In this document: positions 16,286 through 24,462 of the stretch, piece after piece
Layout of the letters: every line of letters begins with the position of its first letter
Numbering within the stretch: the stretch's first letter is position 1
Origin: Segetimicrobium sp035279545
GTDB lineage: Bacteria; Sysuimicrobiota; Sysuimicrobiia; Sysuimicrobiales; Segetimicrobiaceae
Direction of reading: 5' to 3'
NCBI GenBank assembly: GCA_035279545.1
Contig: DATEHM010000275.1
Span: 1-30,831, forward strand
DNA: 30,831 nucleotides
Position numbers and translations under genes: made by a program
Notes under the pieces: generated by a model
Databases searched by the model: none
Told to the model about the DNA's origin: nothing
Seen by the model: only the letters and a program-made list of their open reading frames with translations

Positions 16286-17992
16286 TCAGCATGGTCTCCA
16301 CGGGCTCCCAGCCCCCGGGGCAAGACCGGCCCCGTCCGGACCCGAGAGCCTCGGGTCGGCGAAGATCGAGTCCGCGTCCTGCCGGGTAAGGCGCTGCCAT
16401 GCGACCAGGTCCAGATCCCGAGATCCAGCGAAGCGGAAAATGGCGGACCTCTTCGAATTCCACCACGTGTTCCCGAAAGATTTCAACGTCGTCAGAAACC
16501 ACGGCCAGTCCGGGACCGTCAGCGCCCAGCCCGGCTCATGGGCGTCGGGGGTCCGGCTCACGGCGACGTTGCCACAGAGGGTCCAGTGTTGATCGCGAAG
16601 GTCCCTGGCCTGTTTCGTCTCCCAATCGTCCACGCCGCCGCGGACCTGGCTGCCCCCCGCCTCGATCTGCGACACCCCGTTGTGGTAGAAAACGTTGTTC
16701 CGGAGGGTGACGCGCTCTGCCCCGTTGCCGAACACCCCACCGTATTCGTTGTTGCAGAGCGTCGAACGGACGACGGTGATGGGCCCCTGGCTCGCTTCGA
16801 GGAATACCCCCGGAAGTCGATTGTCGCAGAGGGTGCTGTCCTCCACCACGACATCCTGATTGTCCCAGTCGAACCACAACCCGTACGCCTGATTGCCAAA
16901 GGACTTGTGCCGGCGCCAGATGCCGCCATGGGCCCGCATATTCTTGATCCCGCCCATCGCCCAGTCGAAGAACCCGCCCCAGGCCCCCCGCCAGTTGTTA
17001 AAGGACGTCTCGTTGTCCTCGAAGAGGAGGTTCTTATTCCGCCAATCGGAGATGCCCCGCCCGCCGTTGTAGTTCGCGACGCTCCTCCGGACGGTCACGT
17101 CCGTCGAATCTTCGATGTCCAGCCCGCCCCAGTTGTTCCACAGGTACTCGGTGTCCTCGATGAGGATATGCGACCCACCGGAGACGTCCACCGCGTTATC
17201 ATCGAGGAACGTCGCCGCGTGCTGGAACGTCAACCCCCGCATCGTCAGGGTCGCGCCAGACGCCTTGAGAATATTCGGGCGGACGGCGACCTCCACCATC
17301 GATTTCGCCATATCGGTGCCGGCGGTGGGCCAAATATAGACCCACCCCGCCCGCTCATCGATGCAGAAGGTGGCCTCCGCCATCGTGCTCTGCGCGAGCA
17401 CTTGGGTCAGGAGTCGCCCGTCGACAAAGATCATCTCGCGTCGACGGACGATCTCCTGGATGGCTGGCCAGTGTGCAGGGATGGCGGCCGCTCCCCACCG
17501 GAACGGCCAGGGGTGGCGATACACTCCCGCCCGCCATAGTTGCCAGCCGGACCACACGTCAGAGCCCGAAAGGATGACCGTACCGTCCTCCGCCGCCTGA
17601 AAGGTCACGGGCGCTGCACTCTTCGCGCGTATGGCCACGCTTTCGCGGTAGATCCCGGGATGGATCACCACGGTGGTCGCCACACCCGCCGCGTTCTTGG
17701 CTGCGGCGATCTCGACCGCTCTGCCGACCGTTTTCAGCGGCAAGCGCTCGGTGCCGGGATTGCTGTCCGACGCATCTGTCTGCCGGTTGGCGACGTGGAG
17801 CACTACCCCGCCGGGGCCGGCGGAAGGTTGTCGCGCCGCCAGCGGCGGGGCGGCGGCCGCGAATGCCGCCAACCCGAGAAGCACGACGAGACACATCGGC
17901 CCGCGGCTCCGCCGGAACACTGCGCGCCGCCCGTGCCGTGTCGTCACATCGTGCAAGCGGCCAAATGCCCCCACGGACTGAAAAGAAACCAC
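16286..17992 (-). CDS. Secreted right-handed parallel beta-helix protein
   Basis: Up to 568 residues. A signal-type segment MCLVVLLGLAAFAAAAPPLAA sits at residues 33-53, so export is expected. The first part of the mature protein (LPLKTVGRAVEIAA...VVIHPGIYRESVAI) is the usual lead-in of polysaccharide lyase-like beta-helix proteins; from about residue 250 there are many coils with N-N/D-x-hydrophobic turns such as VTVRRSVANYNGGRGI, VVVEDSTLCDNRLPGVFL and VTLRNNVFYHNG. In polysaccharide loci such proteins act as lyases, epimerases or scaffold hydrolases; no catalytic set could be identified. The start is uncertain: GTG 17992 lacks a Shine-Dalgarno, and ATG 17896 begins exactly at the hydrophobic core but with no basic residue before it. 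Confidence 0.82.
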   Translation of the reverse strand: MVSFQSVGAFGRLHDVTTRHGRRAVFRRSRGPMCLVVLLGLAAFAAAAPPLAARQPSAGPGGVVLHVANRQTDASDSNPGTERLPLKTVGRAVEIAAAKNAAGVATTVVIHPGIYRESVAIRAKSAAPVTFQAAEDGTVILSGSDVWSGWQLWRAGVYRHPWPFRWGAAAIPAHWPAIQEIVRRREMIFVDGRLLTQVLAQSTMAEATFCIDERAGWVYIWPTAGTDMAKSMVEVAVRPNILKASGATLTMRGLTFQHAATFLDDNAVDVSGGSHILIEDTEYLWNNWGGLDIEDSTDVTVRRSVANYNGGRGISDWRNKNLLFEDNETSFNNWRGAWGGFFDWAMGGIKNMRAHGGIWRRHKSFGNQAYGLWFDWDNQDVVVEDSTLCDNRLPGVFLEASQGPITVVRSTLCNNEYGGVFGNGAERVTLRNNVFYHNGVSQIEAGGSQVRGGVDDWETKQARDLRDQHWTLCGNVAVSRTPDAHEPGWALTVPDWPWFLTTLKSFGNTWWNSKRSAIFRFAGSRDLDLVAWQRLTRQDADSIFADPRLSGPDGAGLAPGAGSPWRPC

Positions 17993-18100
17993 GCTCGGCG
18001 ACCGGGAGCCTCAGGCGACTGGCTCGGTTCCCCCCTGCTGCGCCTCCAGCGGCTGATACTGGAGAGGACACCGAGGATCTTCACCACCCCACGCTCCCGA

Positions 18101-19531
18101 TCACCCGCGCGGATACTGTGTGTAGCCGACGATCGCCAGGAAGAACAGCGCCGGGTGCCAGATGAGTTCCGTGCTGACCGTTGAGGTCACCAGCAGCACG
18201 ATCAGGACTCCGGCGGCCTCGAGCCAGAGCCCGCCGCCTTCCGCCTCGTGGAGCGCCAGGGAACGGGAGCGCCACAACGTGGTACACACGCCCAACAACG
18301 CCGCCAGTAACGGAACCAGCCCCAGGGCGCCGGTACTCAGGAGGACCTCCAGCCAAGTACTGTGGAGCGTGGATGTCTCAGATTCGCCGATATTCGCGAG
18401 CACGGTGAACCGGGGCCCGGCGTAACCGCCATACCCCAGAAGCGGCTGCTCCTGGAAGCGGTCCCACGCGTAATTCCACCAGGTGGTCCGGCCCGAAAGC
18501 GACTGGAATAATTCGGCATCCTGTCCCCGCAGGACGTATTGCCACGTCACGTCGCGGAGGCCAGGGGTGAGGAGCACGATCAGTACGGCCAGCGCGATGG
18601 CCATGGAGATACCGCGCCGGCGCATGGCGATGAGGATGACGAACGAGGCGACCAGGAAGCCGGCGAGCGCCCCCCGGCTCTGTGCGAAGATAAGGGTGGC
18701 GACGCTCAGCAGGAAGGCCACCGCGTAGAACCCCCGATGTCCCGCGGGGCGCAGAAGGCGCGTCATGGCGACGATCCCTAAGATGGCTCCCAGCCGTCCC
18801 ACGGTGTTCGAGGCCACCGTCGGCACGACCCCGGAGATCGCGACCCCGAGAAGACCGCGAGTGTGTTCCATGGCCTCACTCGGCCACACCAGCACGCCAC
18901 CCCACACGGCGAGAATGAGGCTCCCATACAAGACCCACGTCCAGTCGAAGACCGCCTTGTACTCGCGCACGCTGCGAACCGTGGCGACGATCGCCGCCAG
19001 GAGTGCGATATCGATCAGGAACTCCAGGGATTTATACACGGTCCACGCCGGGTAGACCGACCAGGCGACGGAGGACAGATTTACGAACCCGTAGACCATC
19101 AACCATCCAACGGTTCCCTTTGTCAGGACGGTGAGCGGATTGGTCGCCTTCAGGGCAACGCGCACCAGGAGCGTCATGGCGACGATCCCCACCAACACCA
19201 CCCTGTACATCGCCCAGGGATCGAGGGGATTCTCGACCGACGCCTCGGCGGTGCGGATGCGGAACGTGAAGTCGCTCAGAAAGAGGGCGGCCCAAAGCAC
19301 ATGCCACCAGCGCAGCCGAGGCAGGAGCTTCCCCAGCATGGGGAGCCCGGCCCAGACCACCCAGAGCACGCCCGCTCCCCCGATCACGGCCAGCCCCGGT
19401 ATCAGGGACCCGGGAGCCAGCCAGGCAAGCGCCAGTGCGGTCCCACCGCACGCGACGAGCAGACACAGGCCGCTCAACCAGGCGGGTGCGGTCGGCCGCC
19501 TCGGCCCCGGTACACCCAACGTCGAGATCAC
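18101..19531 (-). CDS. Wzy/O-antigen ligase-family membrane protein
   Basis: 476 residues with about 11 hydrophobic segments. The Wzy_C/O-antigen-ligase signature is clear: IFAQSRGALAGFLVASF, then a periplasmic loop SLSGRTTWWNYAWDRFQEQPLLGYGGYA and HSTWLEVLLSTGALGL. Such proteins polymerise lipid-linked repeat units or ligate finished chains at the periplasmic face. With a Wzx-type flippase and a Wzz-type co-polymerase in the same locus, polymerase is the more likely role. The start GTG at 19531 is well supported by AGGAGGA seven bases upstream. The 171 bases before it hold no recognised promoter. Confidence 0.9.
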   Translation of the reverse strand: MISTLGVPGPRRPTAPAWLSGLCLLVACGGTALALAWLAPGSLIPGLAVIGGAGVLWVVWAGLPMLGKLLPRLRWWHVLWAALFLSDFTFRIRTAEASVENPLDPWAMYRVVLVGIVAMTLLVRVALKATNPLTVLTKGTVGWLMVYGFVNLSSVAWSVYPAWTVYKSLEFLIDIALLAAIVATVRSVREYKAVFDWTWVLYGSLILAVWGGVLVWPSEAMEHTRGLLGVAISGVVPTVASNTVGRLGAILGIVAMTRLLRPAGHRGFYAVAFLLSVATLIFAQSRGALAGFLVASFVILIAMRRRGISMAIALAVLIVLLTPGLRDVTWQYVLRGQDAELFQSLSGRTTWWNYAWDRFQEQPLLGYGGYAGPRFTVLANIGESETSTLHSTWLEVLLSTGALGLVPLLAALLGVCTTLWRSRSLALHEAEGGGLWLEAAGVLIVLLVTSTVSTELIWHPALFFLAIVGYTQYPRG

Positions 19532-19702
19532 GCGTGTTCCTCCTGGCGATCGCGGTTTGGCGCGCGGGACTGCGCCGAAGTCATTCGCGGGCAGCGCAGG
19601 GGCCGGATGTTATCTCGGACCATCAATCAGCACCGGCCTCTCATGTCGCACCGCCACCTCGCCGGCCATGTACCATCCTCCGACTCCGACCCATTTCCCG
19701 GT

Positions 19703-20698
19703 TCACGGGCGTAGACCGACGGCCGGACCGTCGGGCGGTTGACCGCCCCGCTCCCGCACCGGATGACTCGCGCCCAGGCTAGCCTCGTGCGCCGCGTCAC
19801 GGCCGATGGCACCGTCGGGCGCGCGAAGATCCGGAGAGACATCGGCCCACCAAGACGGCGGGCCTTTGGCCGACCAGCGCACCCCTCGCGGCGCTCGCTC
19901 CTGCCACGCCCCCAGGAGGTCCCATGCCCCGGACACCTGGTCTCGGAGTGTCTGGACGCTGTTCCGGGTGCAGGTAAACCGTGGGATCCGGAAGTGCGAG
20001 TCCGACGCCCGAATCCCCCGCCACATCACGGCGGCGGCATACTCATACCCCACGCTCGACACCACATCCACGGTTTCGCTTGTAAAATCGCATCGCGGCT
20101 TGCCGAAGGGATAAGCCATCAGACGGACGGGCTCGCCCAGGCGGTCTTCGATGATCTCCTTGGGCCGCCGCACCTCCAGTTCCGCCGTGTGCCGATCCAG
20201 CCGGGCCAGATTGGGGTGACTGTAGGTGTGCGCCCCCACCGCCATCCCCGCCCGGCACATTTCCCGAACCGCCGACCAGTCAAGCGGGCGGATTTCTTCG
20301 GCGGGCGCTCTCCACAACCTGCGGAGCCTTTCCAGCACGACCGGATTCTTCTCGAGCAGCCCGACCGTGAGGAAGAACGTCGCGGGAACCCCGTGCTCCT
20401 GGAGCAGTGGGAACGCGTACTCGTAGTTGTCCGCGAACCCATCGTCAAATGTGATGGCGACGACCGGTTGACTTCCGTGGGGTTGCTCGGTGGCTCGGGC
20501 GGCGCGCTGAAACTGCACAACCGAGCAATGTTGTTTCAGCCAGCTGAGGTGCTGCGAAAAGAGGGTTGGCGTCGCCGACCGAAACGATCCGGTGGGGTGG
20601 ATGGAATGGTAGCATAAGACCACCACCCGCGTGGATACTCGGGGGACCACAATCCTCCGGCCGAGCGCGACCAACAATCGCCTAAGCCACTCTCGCAC
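19703..20698 (-). CDS. Polysaccharide deacetylase (NodB/CE4 family), second copy
   Basis: About 331 residues. Motifs: VVLCYHSI near the start, ITFDDGFADN (D85, D86), GAHTYSHPNL (H157, H161) and AYPFGKPR, a good match to active NodB domains. A basic helix WLRRLLVALGRRIVV precedes the domain and may be membrane-peripheral; no signal peptide is seen. The GTG at 20698 is preferred over the GTG at 20713 because AGAGGGGA lies five bases before it. The C-terminal 60 residues after the domain are Arg/Asp/Pro-rich and unassigned. It shares little beyond motifs with the deacetylase at 4087-4911, so the two are separate family members rather than a recent duplication. Confidence 0.87.
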   Translation of the reverse strand: MREWLRRLLVALGRRIVVPRVSTRVVVLCYHSIHPTGSFRSATPTLFSQHLSWLKQHCSVVQFQRAARATEQPHGSQPVVAITFDDGFADNYEYAFPLLQEHGVPATFFLTVGLLEKNPVVLERLRRLWRAPAEEIRPLDWSAVREMCRAGMAVGAHTYSHPNLARLDRHTAELEVRRPKEIIEDRLGEPVRLMAYPFGKPRCDFTSETVDVVSSVGYEYAAAVMWRGIRASDSHFRIPRFTCTRNSVQTLRDQVSGAWDLLGAWQERAPRGVRWSAKGPPSWWADVSPDLRAPDGAIGRDAAHEASLGASHPVRERGGQPPDGPAVGLRP

Positions 20699-20867
20699 CG
20701 GTTCCCCTCTCACGGCTGCAGCGCGCTCACGTTGATTTTCGCGGCGCGCGAGCAGCCCTGGAGATCGCCGTGCCCCCTCCCCAACCTATAGCTCCGCCCT
20801 CAGTGTGCATCCCGGCCCGCCGGATGCACGCATCACCCGCAGAAAGAAACGGGCGGTCTGGATACCG

Positions 20868-21392
20868 TCAAGCGCGCTCGAGGTCATAGGCGTCGACCTC
20901 GATGCTCGTCTGCTGTCCCAACAATCCCATGAGCACCCGCAGGCGTCCAGCCCGGGACGCCGGGCTGTCCACGATGGCCCGCAACCCCCTGAATGGACCC
21001 CGCCGAAAGATCACCGAAGCCTGCGGCGCGAACTGCGCCTGGGGGCGGATGAACCCCGCCCCATTCATTCGCGCTTGCATCAGCTCTATCGCCTCGCCGG
21101 GGACGGGGATGGGAGTGGCGTCTGTCCCGAGGATGCGCTTGACCCCGGGAGCCCATCGGACCGCCTGCCAGCCTTCTGGATTTGCCTCCATGGGTTCCAA
21201 TCGGGCAAACAGGTAGCCCGGGAACAAGGGCTCGATCACCATCCTGGGACGTGTTCGAGAGTATCGAGGAACCCCAACTAGCGGAAGAAACGCAGGAACC
21301 GCCCTGAGGGTCAGGTGCCCCTGGACTCGGTGTTCATTGCTTCGCCGCACGTGAACCGCGTACCAGGCGGGAGCCGAATGACCGGCCCTCAC
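20868..21392 (-). CDS. NusG-family specialised elongation factor (RfaH/UpxY/LoaP-like)
   Basis: About 174 residues from GTG 21392. The NGN domain is visible (APAWYAVHVRRSNEHRVQGH ... PLFPGYLFARLE ... VRWAPGVKRILG) and a C-terminal KOW domain follows (SVIFRRGPFRGLRAIVDSP...). Members of this family bind RNA polymerase and promote read-through of long polysaccharide operons. The GTG has GGAAGG seven bases upstream and gives the normal short lead to the NGN domain. An ATG at 21428 and a TTG at 21452 lie in the same frame without Shine-Dalgarno sequences. Remarkably, this frame stays open upstream into the duplicated leader, where it reads as a relative of the cryptic ORF at 28237-28449. Confidence 0.9.
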   Translation of the reverse strand: MRAGHSAPAWYAVHVRRSNEHRVQGHLTLRAVPAFLPLVGVPRYSRTRPRMVIEPLFPGYLFARLEPMEANPEGWQAVRWAPGVKRILGTDATPIPVPGEAIELMQARMNGAGFIRPQAQFAPQASVIFRRGPFRGLRAIVDSPASRAGRLRVLMGLLGQQTSIEVDAYDLERA

Positions 21393-21506
21393 TTGTTCGC
21401 CTTCCGTTCCGGCCCCATCAGCACCCATTTCGCGATCCGACGCCCGCCGCAAAGTGCCGCACAGGACGCGCGGCCCACGAAGGTCGCTCGGAAAGTACGG
21501 TGCGCA

Positions 21507-21575
21507 GTCCGTGCCGGACGCCGAACACTCGTTTGAACGTGCGCCGCGGACTGCCGCCTCGAGCTCGATTCCGCC
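21507..21575 (-). pseudogene. Remnant of the leader ORF, in frame with the NusG-like gene
   Basis: Minus-strand codons here read GGIELEAAVRGAR then SNECSASGTD. The copy at 28449 downward reads GGIELDRAIVNAR then ADECAAAGTD. Differences are mostly synonymous or conservative (E/D, V/I, S/A, N/D), the mark of former or present protein coding rather than RNA structure. After GTD the similarity breaks up (apparent internal deletion), and the frame continues without stop into the NusG-like protein. No ATG, GTG or TTG precedes it in frame downstream of the predicted transcription start. Best read as a decayed copy. Confidence 0.5.
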
Positions 21576-21687
21576 GACCTCCGTGTCGTGGATAAAAATG
21601 GCAGGTTGCCTTAATGATCTTTGTACTGCGCAGGCGCGTGGGCGTCGATATATCCCAGGGGAAAAGCCACAATTCGAAAGATAGACT
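21562..21687 (-). repeat. Duplicated promoter/leader module, copy 1 (before the NusG-like gene)
   Basis: Four blocks are shared with copy 2 (28436-28565) in the same order and orientation. On the plus strand they are AGCTCGATTCCGCCG (21562-21576, identical), CTTTGTACYGCGC (21619-21631, one difference), CGTCGATATATC (21643-21654, identical) and AATTCGAAMGATAGACT (21671-21687, one difference). The DNA between blocks has diverged. The blocks hold a promoter and its probable upstream operator. Confidence 0.85.
21620..21648 (-). promoter_or_regulatory. Predicted promoter of the NusG-like gene
   Basis: -35 TCGACG (21643-21648) and -10 TACAAA (21620-21625), spacing 17. Each hexamer matches consensus at four positions, weak alone, but the same two hexamers with the same 17-base spacing recur before the exporter gene. 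The -35 overlaps the palindrome GATATATC, and TTCGAA lies about 20 bases further upstream, suggesting activator dependence. Predicted start near 21613 gives a leader of about 220 bases. Confidence 0.55.
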
Positions 21688-21799
21688 TTTCGGTTCAGGG
21701 ACGGGTCGGAGGATGGAGCTCTTTCGGTCCACCGGATGGCGTCGATTTTAGAGAACAGCGATCATCCGAGGACGGGAATCGTGCCTAGGGGCGACCTGT

Positions 21800-21935
21800 T
21801 GCACCCCTTCCTCAGACAGGCGACTGGGTGAGCGTGGCCGGGGAGGGAGCTTCCGAAGACATGCAGGATATCTGAGCGTCCTCCTCGCCGATGTCTTGAT
21901 CCATCAGGACCGCCTTGGGCTTGAGTTCCACCCAG
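21800..21935 (-). pseudogene. Response-regulator remnant (receiver and C-terminal pieces)
   Basis: Bases 21877-21932 read VELKPKAVLMDQDIGEED, matching LELKPNVVLMDQELGEED of the response regulator at 28651-29346 around its phospho-acceptor aspartate. Aligned by eye, 47 of 55 bases are identical. Some 35 bases further, 21802-21842 in another frame resembles that gene's last codons (AHPVACLRKG against AQAVAYVLRKG). The intervening ~135 codons are gone. The arrangement response regulator, then promoter/leader module, repeats the order at 28.4-29.3 kb, so a segment containing both was duplicated and this copy decayed. Confidence 0.8.
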
Positions 21936-22051
21936 ATGGACCACAAATCCGGGCCCGGCGAAGGGCGTGCCTCTGGCGGACACCGATTGGTCGATGGCGG
22001 GGGGCCGCATAATCGGGCGGCCGCCCGTTCCACCCCCAAGCCGGCCTCAGG

Positions 22052-22885
22052 TCAACGAGTCGATGAGGTCTCGCTCCTCTTGACGATCGCCGGGGAATCG
22101 AAGAACCGCGGGTCGCTGAGGCGATGTGCCAGACGGGTCAAATCTGCCATCTCCCCGTGGTCTGTCCCGCTCCGAACCGCGATCACCTTCTCCGAGGTGC
22201 CCACGCCGTCTGTGAGCGCTTTGAGGCGAGCGACCAGGGCGCAGAGCCCTTCGACCAACGCCGCCGCCTGTCGCTCGATCTCCCGTTCGAGCAGGGCGAC
22301 CCGATGCTCGGTCCGCACGAAAATGTGGGCGGTCTCATCCTCCGATCGCTTCAACTCTAAGCTCGCCACCCGTTCGGCGGCGCGCAGAACTTGTTGCGCG
22401 AGCGCGCGGGCGCTGCCGATGATGTCGGCGGCGGTGGCCCGCGCCGCAGCCACGACCTCGTTCGCGGAGTGTTCCGCCGCCAGGGTAATCTCTTCCACCC
22501 GGGCGTGGGCGCCCTCGAACACCCTCTGGGTGGTCACCAGGGCGTCGGGGGAGGGCCATTCCAGTAGTTGATAGGCCCGCAGCCTCGCCTGCGCGGTTGC
22601 CAGCTCTCGCTGTAGCGCCTCGGTGTCACGGACCGCCACACCGAGGGCCCGCTCCAAGTCCCCCCGTTTGATCATCTCCCGGGTCAGATGCTCGCGGATC
22701 CTTCCCAGCACTGTGGCCGCGTCGACGAGCGACTGCCGGACTTCCTTTCGATTGGCTCCAAAGAGCTTCCACCGAAAATGTTGCGACGCGATCTGGTCAG
22801 GGCGCAAGTCCACGTCTGTCACCTCCGACAAGACGCCGCGGATGCTGCCGCCCCCCACCGACAGCAGTCGGTCGAGAAGTCTCAC
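22052..22885 (-). CDS. DivIVA-domain-like coiled-coil protein
   Basis: 277 residues, almost entirely helical. Residues 26-65 (VDLRPDQIASQHFRWKLFGA, then NRKEVRQSLVDAATVLGRI) follow the DivIVA N-terminal pattern: a 'P-x-(D/E)-I' start, a conserved F, a G-x-x-x-x-E-V turn and a first coil. The remainder contains repeating A/R/E heptads, including ANEVVAAARATAADIIGSAR, typical of the A-I-x3-A tail of DivIVA and GpsB relatives. DivIVA proteins mark curved membrane at poles and septa. Placed between the polyprenyl sugar transferase and the NusG-like gene, it may localise or scaffold the assembly machine; this is inference. GTG start at 22885; alternatives are possible because the upstream sequence is a run of G. 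An unrelated coiled-coil protein is the alternative. Confidence 0.65.
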   Translation of the reverse strand: MRLLDRLLSVGGGSIRGVLSEVTDVDLRPDQIASQHFRWKLFGANRKEVRQSLVDAATVLGRIREHLTREMIKRGDLERALGVAVRDTEALQRELATAQARLRAYQLLEWPSPDALVTTQRVFEGAHARVEEITLAAEHSANEVVAAARATAADIIGSARALAQQVLRAAERVASLELKRSEDETAHIFVRTEHRVALLEREIERQAAALVEGLCALVARLKALTDGVGTSEKVIAVRSGTDHGEMADLTRLAHRLSDPRFFDSPAIVKRSETSSTR

Positions 22886-22951
22886 CCCCCGGCGACGATC
22901 TTTAGGATCCGAGGCTCGTACTCGGGAGAGGGGATCCTGGATCGGGCTCGG

Positions 22952-24352
22952 CTAGAATGCCCCCCGGCCCTTCAGCACCGCCCCCATAGACTTCAAGAGA
23001 ATCTTCAGATCGCCAAATACCGAGTACTGGCGAATGTGTCGCAAATCCTGTTCGGTGTTTAGGTGCATCGGCACTTCGCTGCGACCGTTCACCACGTACC
23101 ATGAGGTCATCCCCTGAGGAACTGCGAGCCGCTGATACTGCCACGGATCGTACTGGGCGACGACCCACGGCATTTCGGGGCGAGGGCCGACCAAGCTCAT
23201 CTCCCCGCGCAGGACGTTGATCAGTTGCGGCAGCTCGTCAAGGCTGAGGCGCCGGAATACGCGACCGATCCGCGTCACTCGCGGGTCGTCGATCCTCTTG
23301 TGGATCATCTTGCCCGATTGGTTGTACACGGTCACGGCATCTTGAGCTTTCTCGGCGTCCGCCACCATCGTCCGAAACTTATACATGGTGAACAGGCGGC
23401 CGTTCTCGCCGACGCGTTGTTGTTTGAACAGCACCGACCCAGGGGAATCAAGGCGGATGAGGATGGCGACCACCCCCATCACCGGCAGGGCGCAGAGAAA
23501 AATCAGCGAGCCCAGCAACACGTCCAGCAACCGTTTGACGACGCGTTGAAACCCATCGATCACCGGTTCGCGCAACCCGATCATGGTCAACCCGCCGAGA
23601 TACTCTACCCGGGTCCGCGCGAAGCCCAGGTCAAAGAAATCCGGGATCATGTACACGCGGAGCGGCAGCCGCCAGAGCGAGACCAGCACGTGCGTCAGCC
23701 GGGACTGTTCGTGCCGTGGGAGTGCCAAGATGATGTCGGTGACGCCACGCCGGGCCACGATCTCGGGGATCGCCTCCACGCTCCCGACGACCTCGTGGCC
23801 CTCGACCCGTGTCCCAGCCTTGTCCGAATCATCATCGATGAACCCGGCAAACGTCGCCCCCACCTCGGCCAGACTCCTCATGGTCTGGACCCCCAGGGCC
23901 CCCGCCCCGACGATGAGCGCCACCGGCATCTGGGGGGCCCATCGCGCTGTGCGGTACAGAATCCGCAGAAGCACGCGATGCCCCAGCAGCAACACCAAGG
24001 CCACGCCGACGAAATACAAGAAGATCAGGCGGGGGAGCTCACGGTACGTCAGGTAGAGCGCCCCCGCCAGCACCAGGCTGGAGGTCGTCACCCCCACCAC
24101 CACCCGCCGGGCCTCGTCGACGACTCGGTAGATCCGCCGCGCATCGTAGAGGTTGGTCATGGGAAGGATGATCCCGAAAAGCGAGACAATCAGCACGTGG
24201 ACGAGGAGGGGGGCCTTCGCGTCCCACCATCCGATCGGTGGCGAAAAGGGGAGCAAACGCAGGCGCACGGCGATAGAAAGGGCGAGCAGGCCGCACCCCA
24301 GATCCAGGAGGTACAGCAAGGTCATGTAGTTCGGCCCGAATCGCCTAAACAT
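22952..24352 (-). CDS. Polyprenyl-phosphate sugar phosphotransferase (WbaP/exopolysaccharide family)
   Basis: 466 residues. Four or five N-terminal membrane segments are followed by a CoA-binding-like Rossmann domain (VALIVGAGALGVQTMRSL, FAGFIDDDSD), a further membrane helix (VLLGSLIFLCALPVMGVVAI) and the catalytic bacterial sugar transferase domain: LIRLDSPGSVLFKQQRVGENG, MYKFRTM, RIDDPRVTRIGRVFRRLSLDELPQLINVLRGEMSLVGPRPE. The catalytic Asp-Glu (LDEL) is intact. The enzyme loads a sugar-1-phosphate onto undecaprenyl phosphate and so starts each repeat unit at the inner membrane. It lies 110 bases downstream of the Wzc-like gene. Confidence 0.95.
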   Translation of the reverse strand: MFRRFGPNYMTLLYLLDLGCGLLALSIAVRLRLLPFSPPIGWWDAKAPLLVHVLIVSLFGIILPMTNLYDARRIYRVVDEARRVVVGVTTSSLVLAGALYLTYRELPRLIFLYFVGVALVLLLGHRVLLRILYRTARWAPQMPVALIVGAGALGVQTMRSLAEVGATFAGFIDDDSDKAGTRVEGHEVVGSVEAIPEIVARRGVTDIILALPRHEQSRLTHVLVSLWRLPLRVYMIPDFFDLGFARTRVEYLGGLTMIGLREPVIDGFQRVVKRLLDVLLGSLIFLCALPVMGVVAILIRLDSPGSVLFKQQRVGENGRLFTMYKFRTMVADAEKAQDAVTVYNQSGKMIHKRIDDPRVTRIGRVFRRLSLDELPQLINVLRGEMSLVGPRPEMPWVVAQYDPWQYQRLAVPQGMTSWYVVNGRSEVPMHLNTEQDLRHIRQYSVFGDLKILLKSMGAVLKGRGAF

Positions 24353-24462
24353 CTTGGACTGGCCTCACTACCCCTCTAGCCCGGCGATCCTTGGAAGCCT
24401 CACCCGGAGCCCCTCGGGCCCGGGCCCCAAACGATTCCTCCGCTCTCGCCGTCCGGCGCACA

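Larger units (their letters stand above)
21393..22051. other. Gap between the NusG-like and DivIVA-like genes
   Basis: These 659 bases contain no intact gene. They hold, on the minus strand, the response-regulator remnant (21800-21935), the promoter/leader module (21562-21687) and the leader-ORF remnant (21507-21575). Bases 21936-22051 show nothing recognised. The whole gap is best explained as a partly decayed duplicate of the 28.2-29.3 kb regulatory region. Confidence 0.7.

Noticed and set aside
21418..21732. 104-codon minus-strand frame over the copy-1 promoter module
   Set aside because: Covers the promoter blocks; a different frame carries the similarity to the copy-2 leader ORF, and no Shine-Dalgarno is seen.
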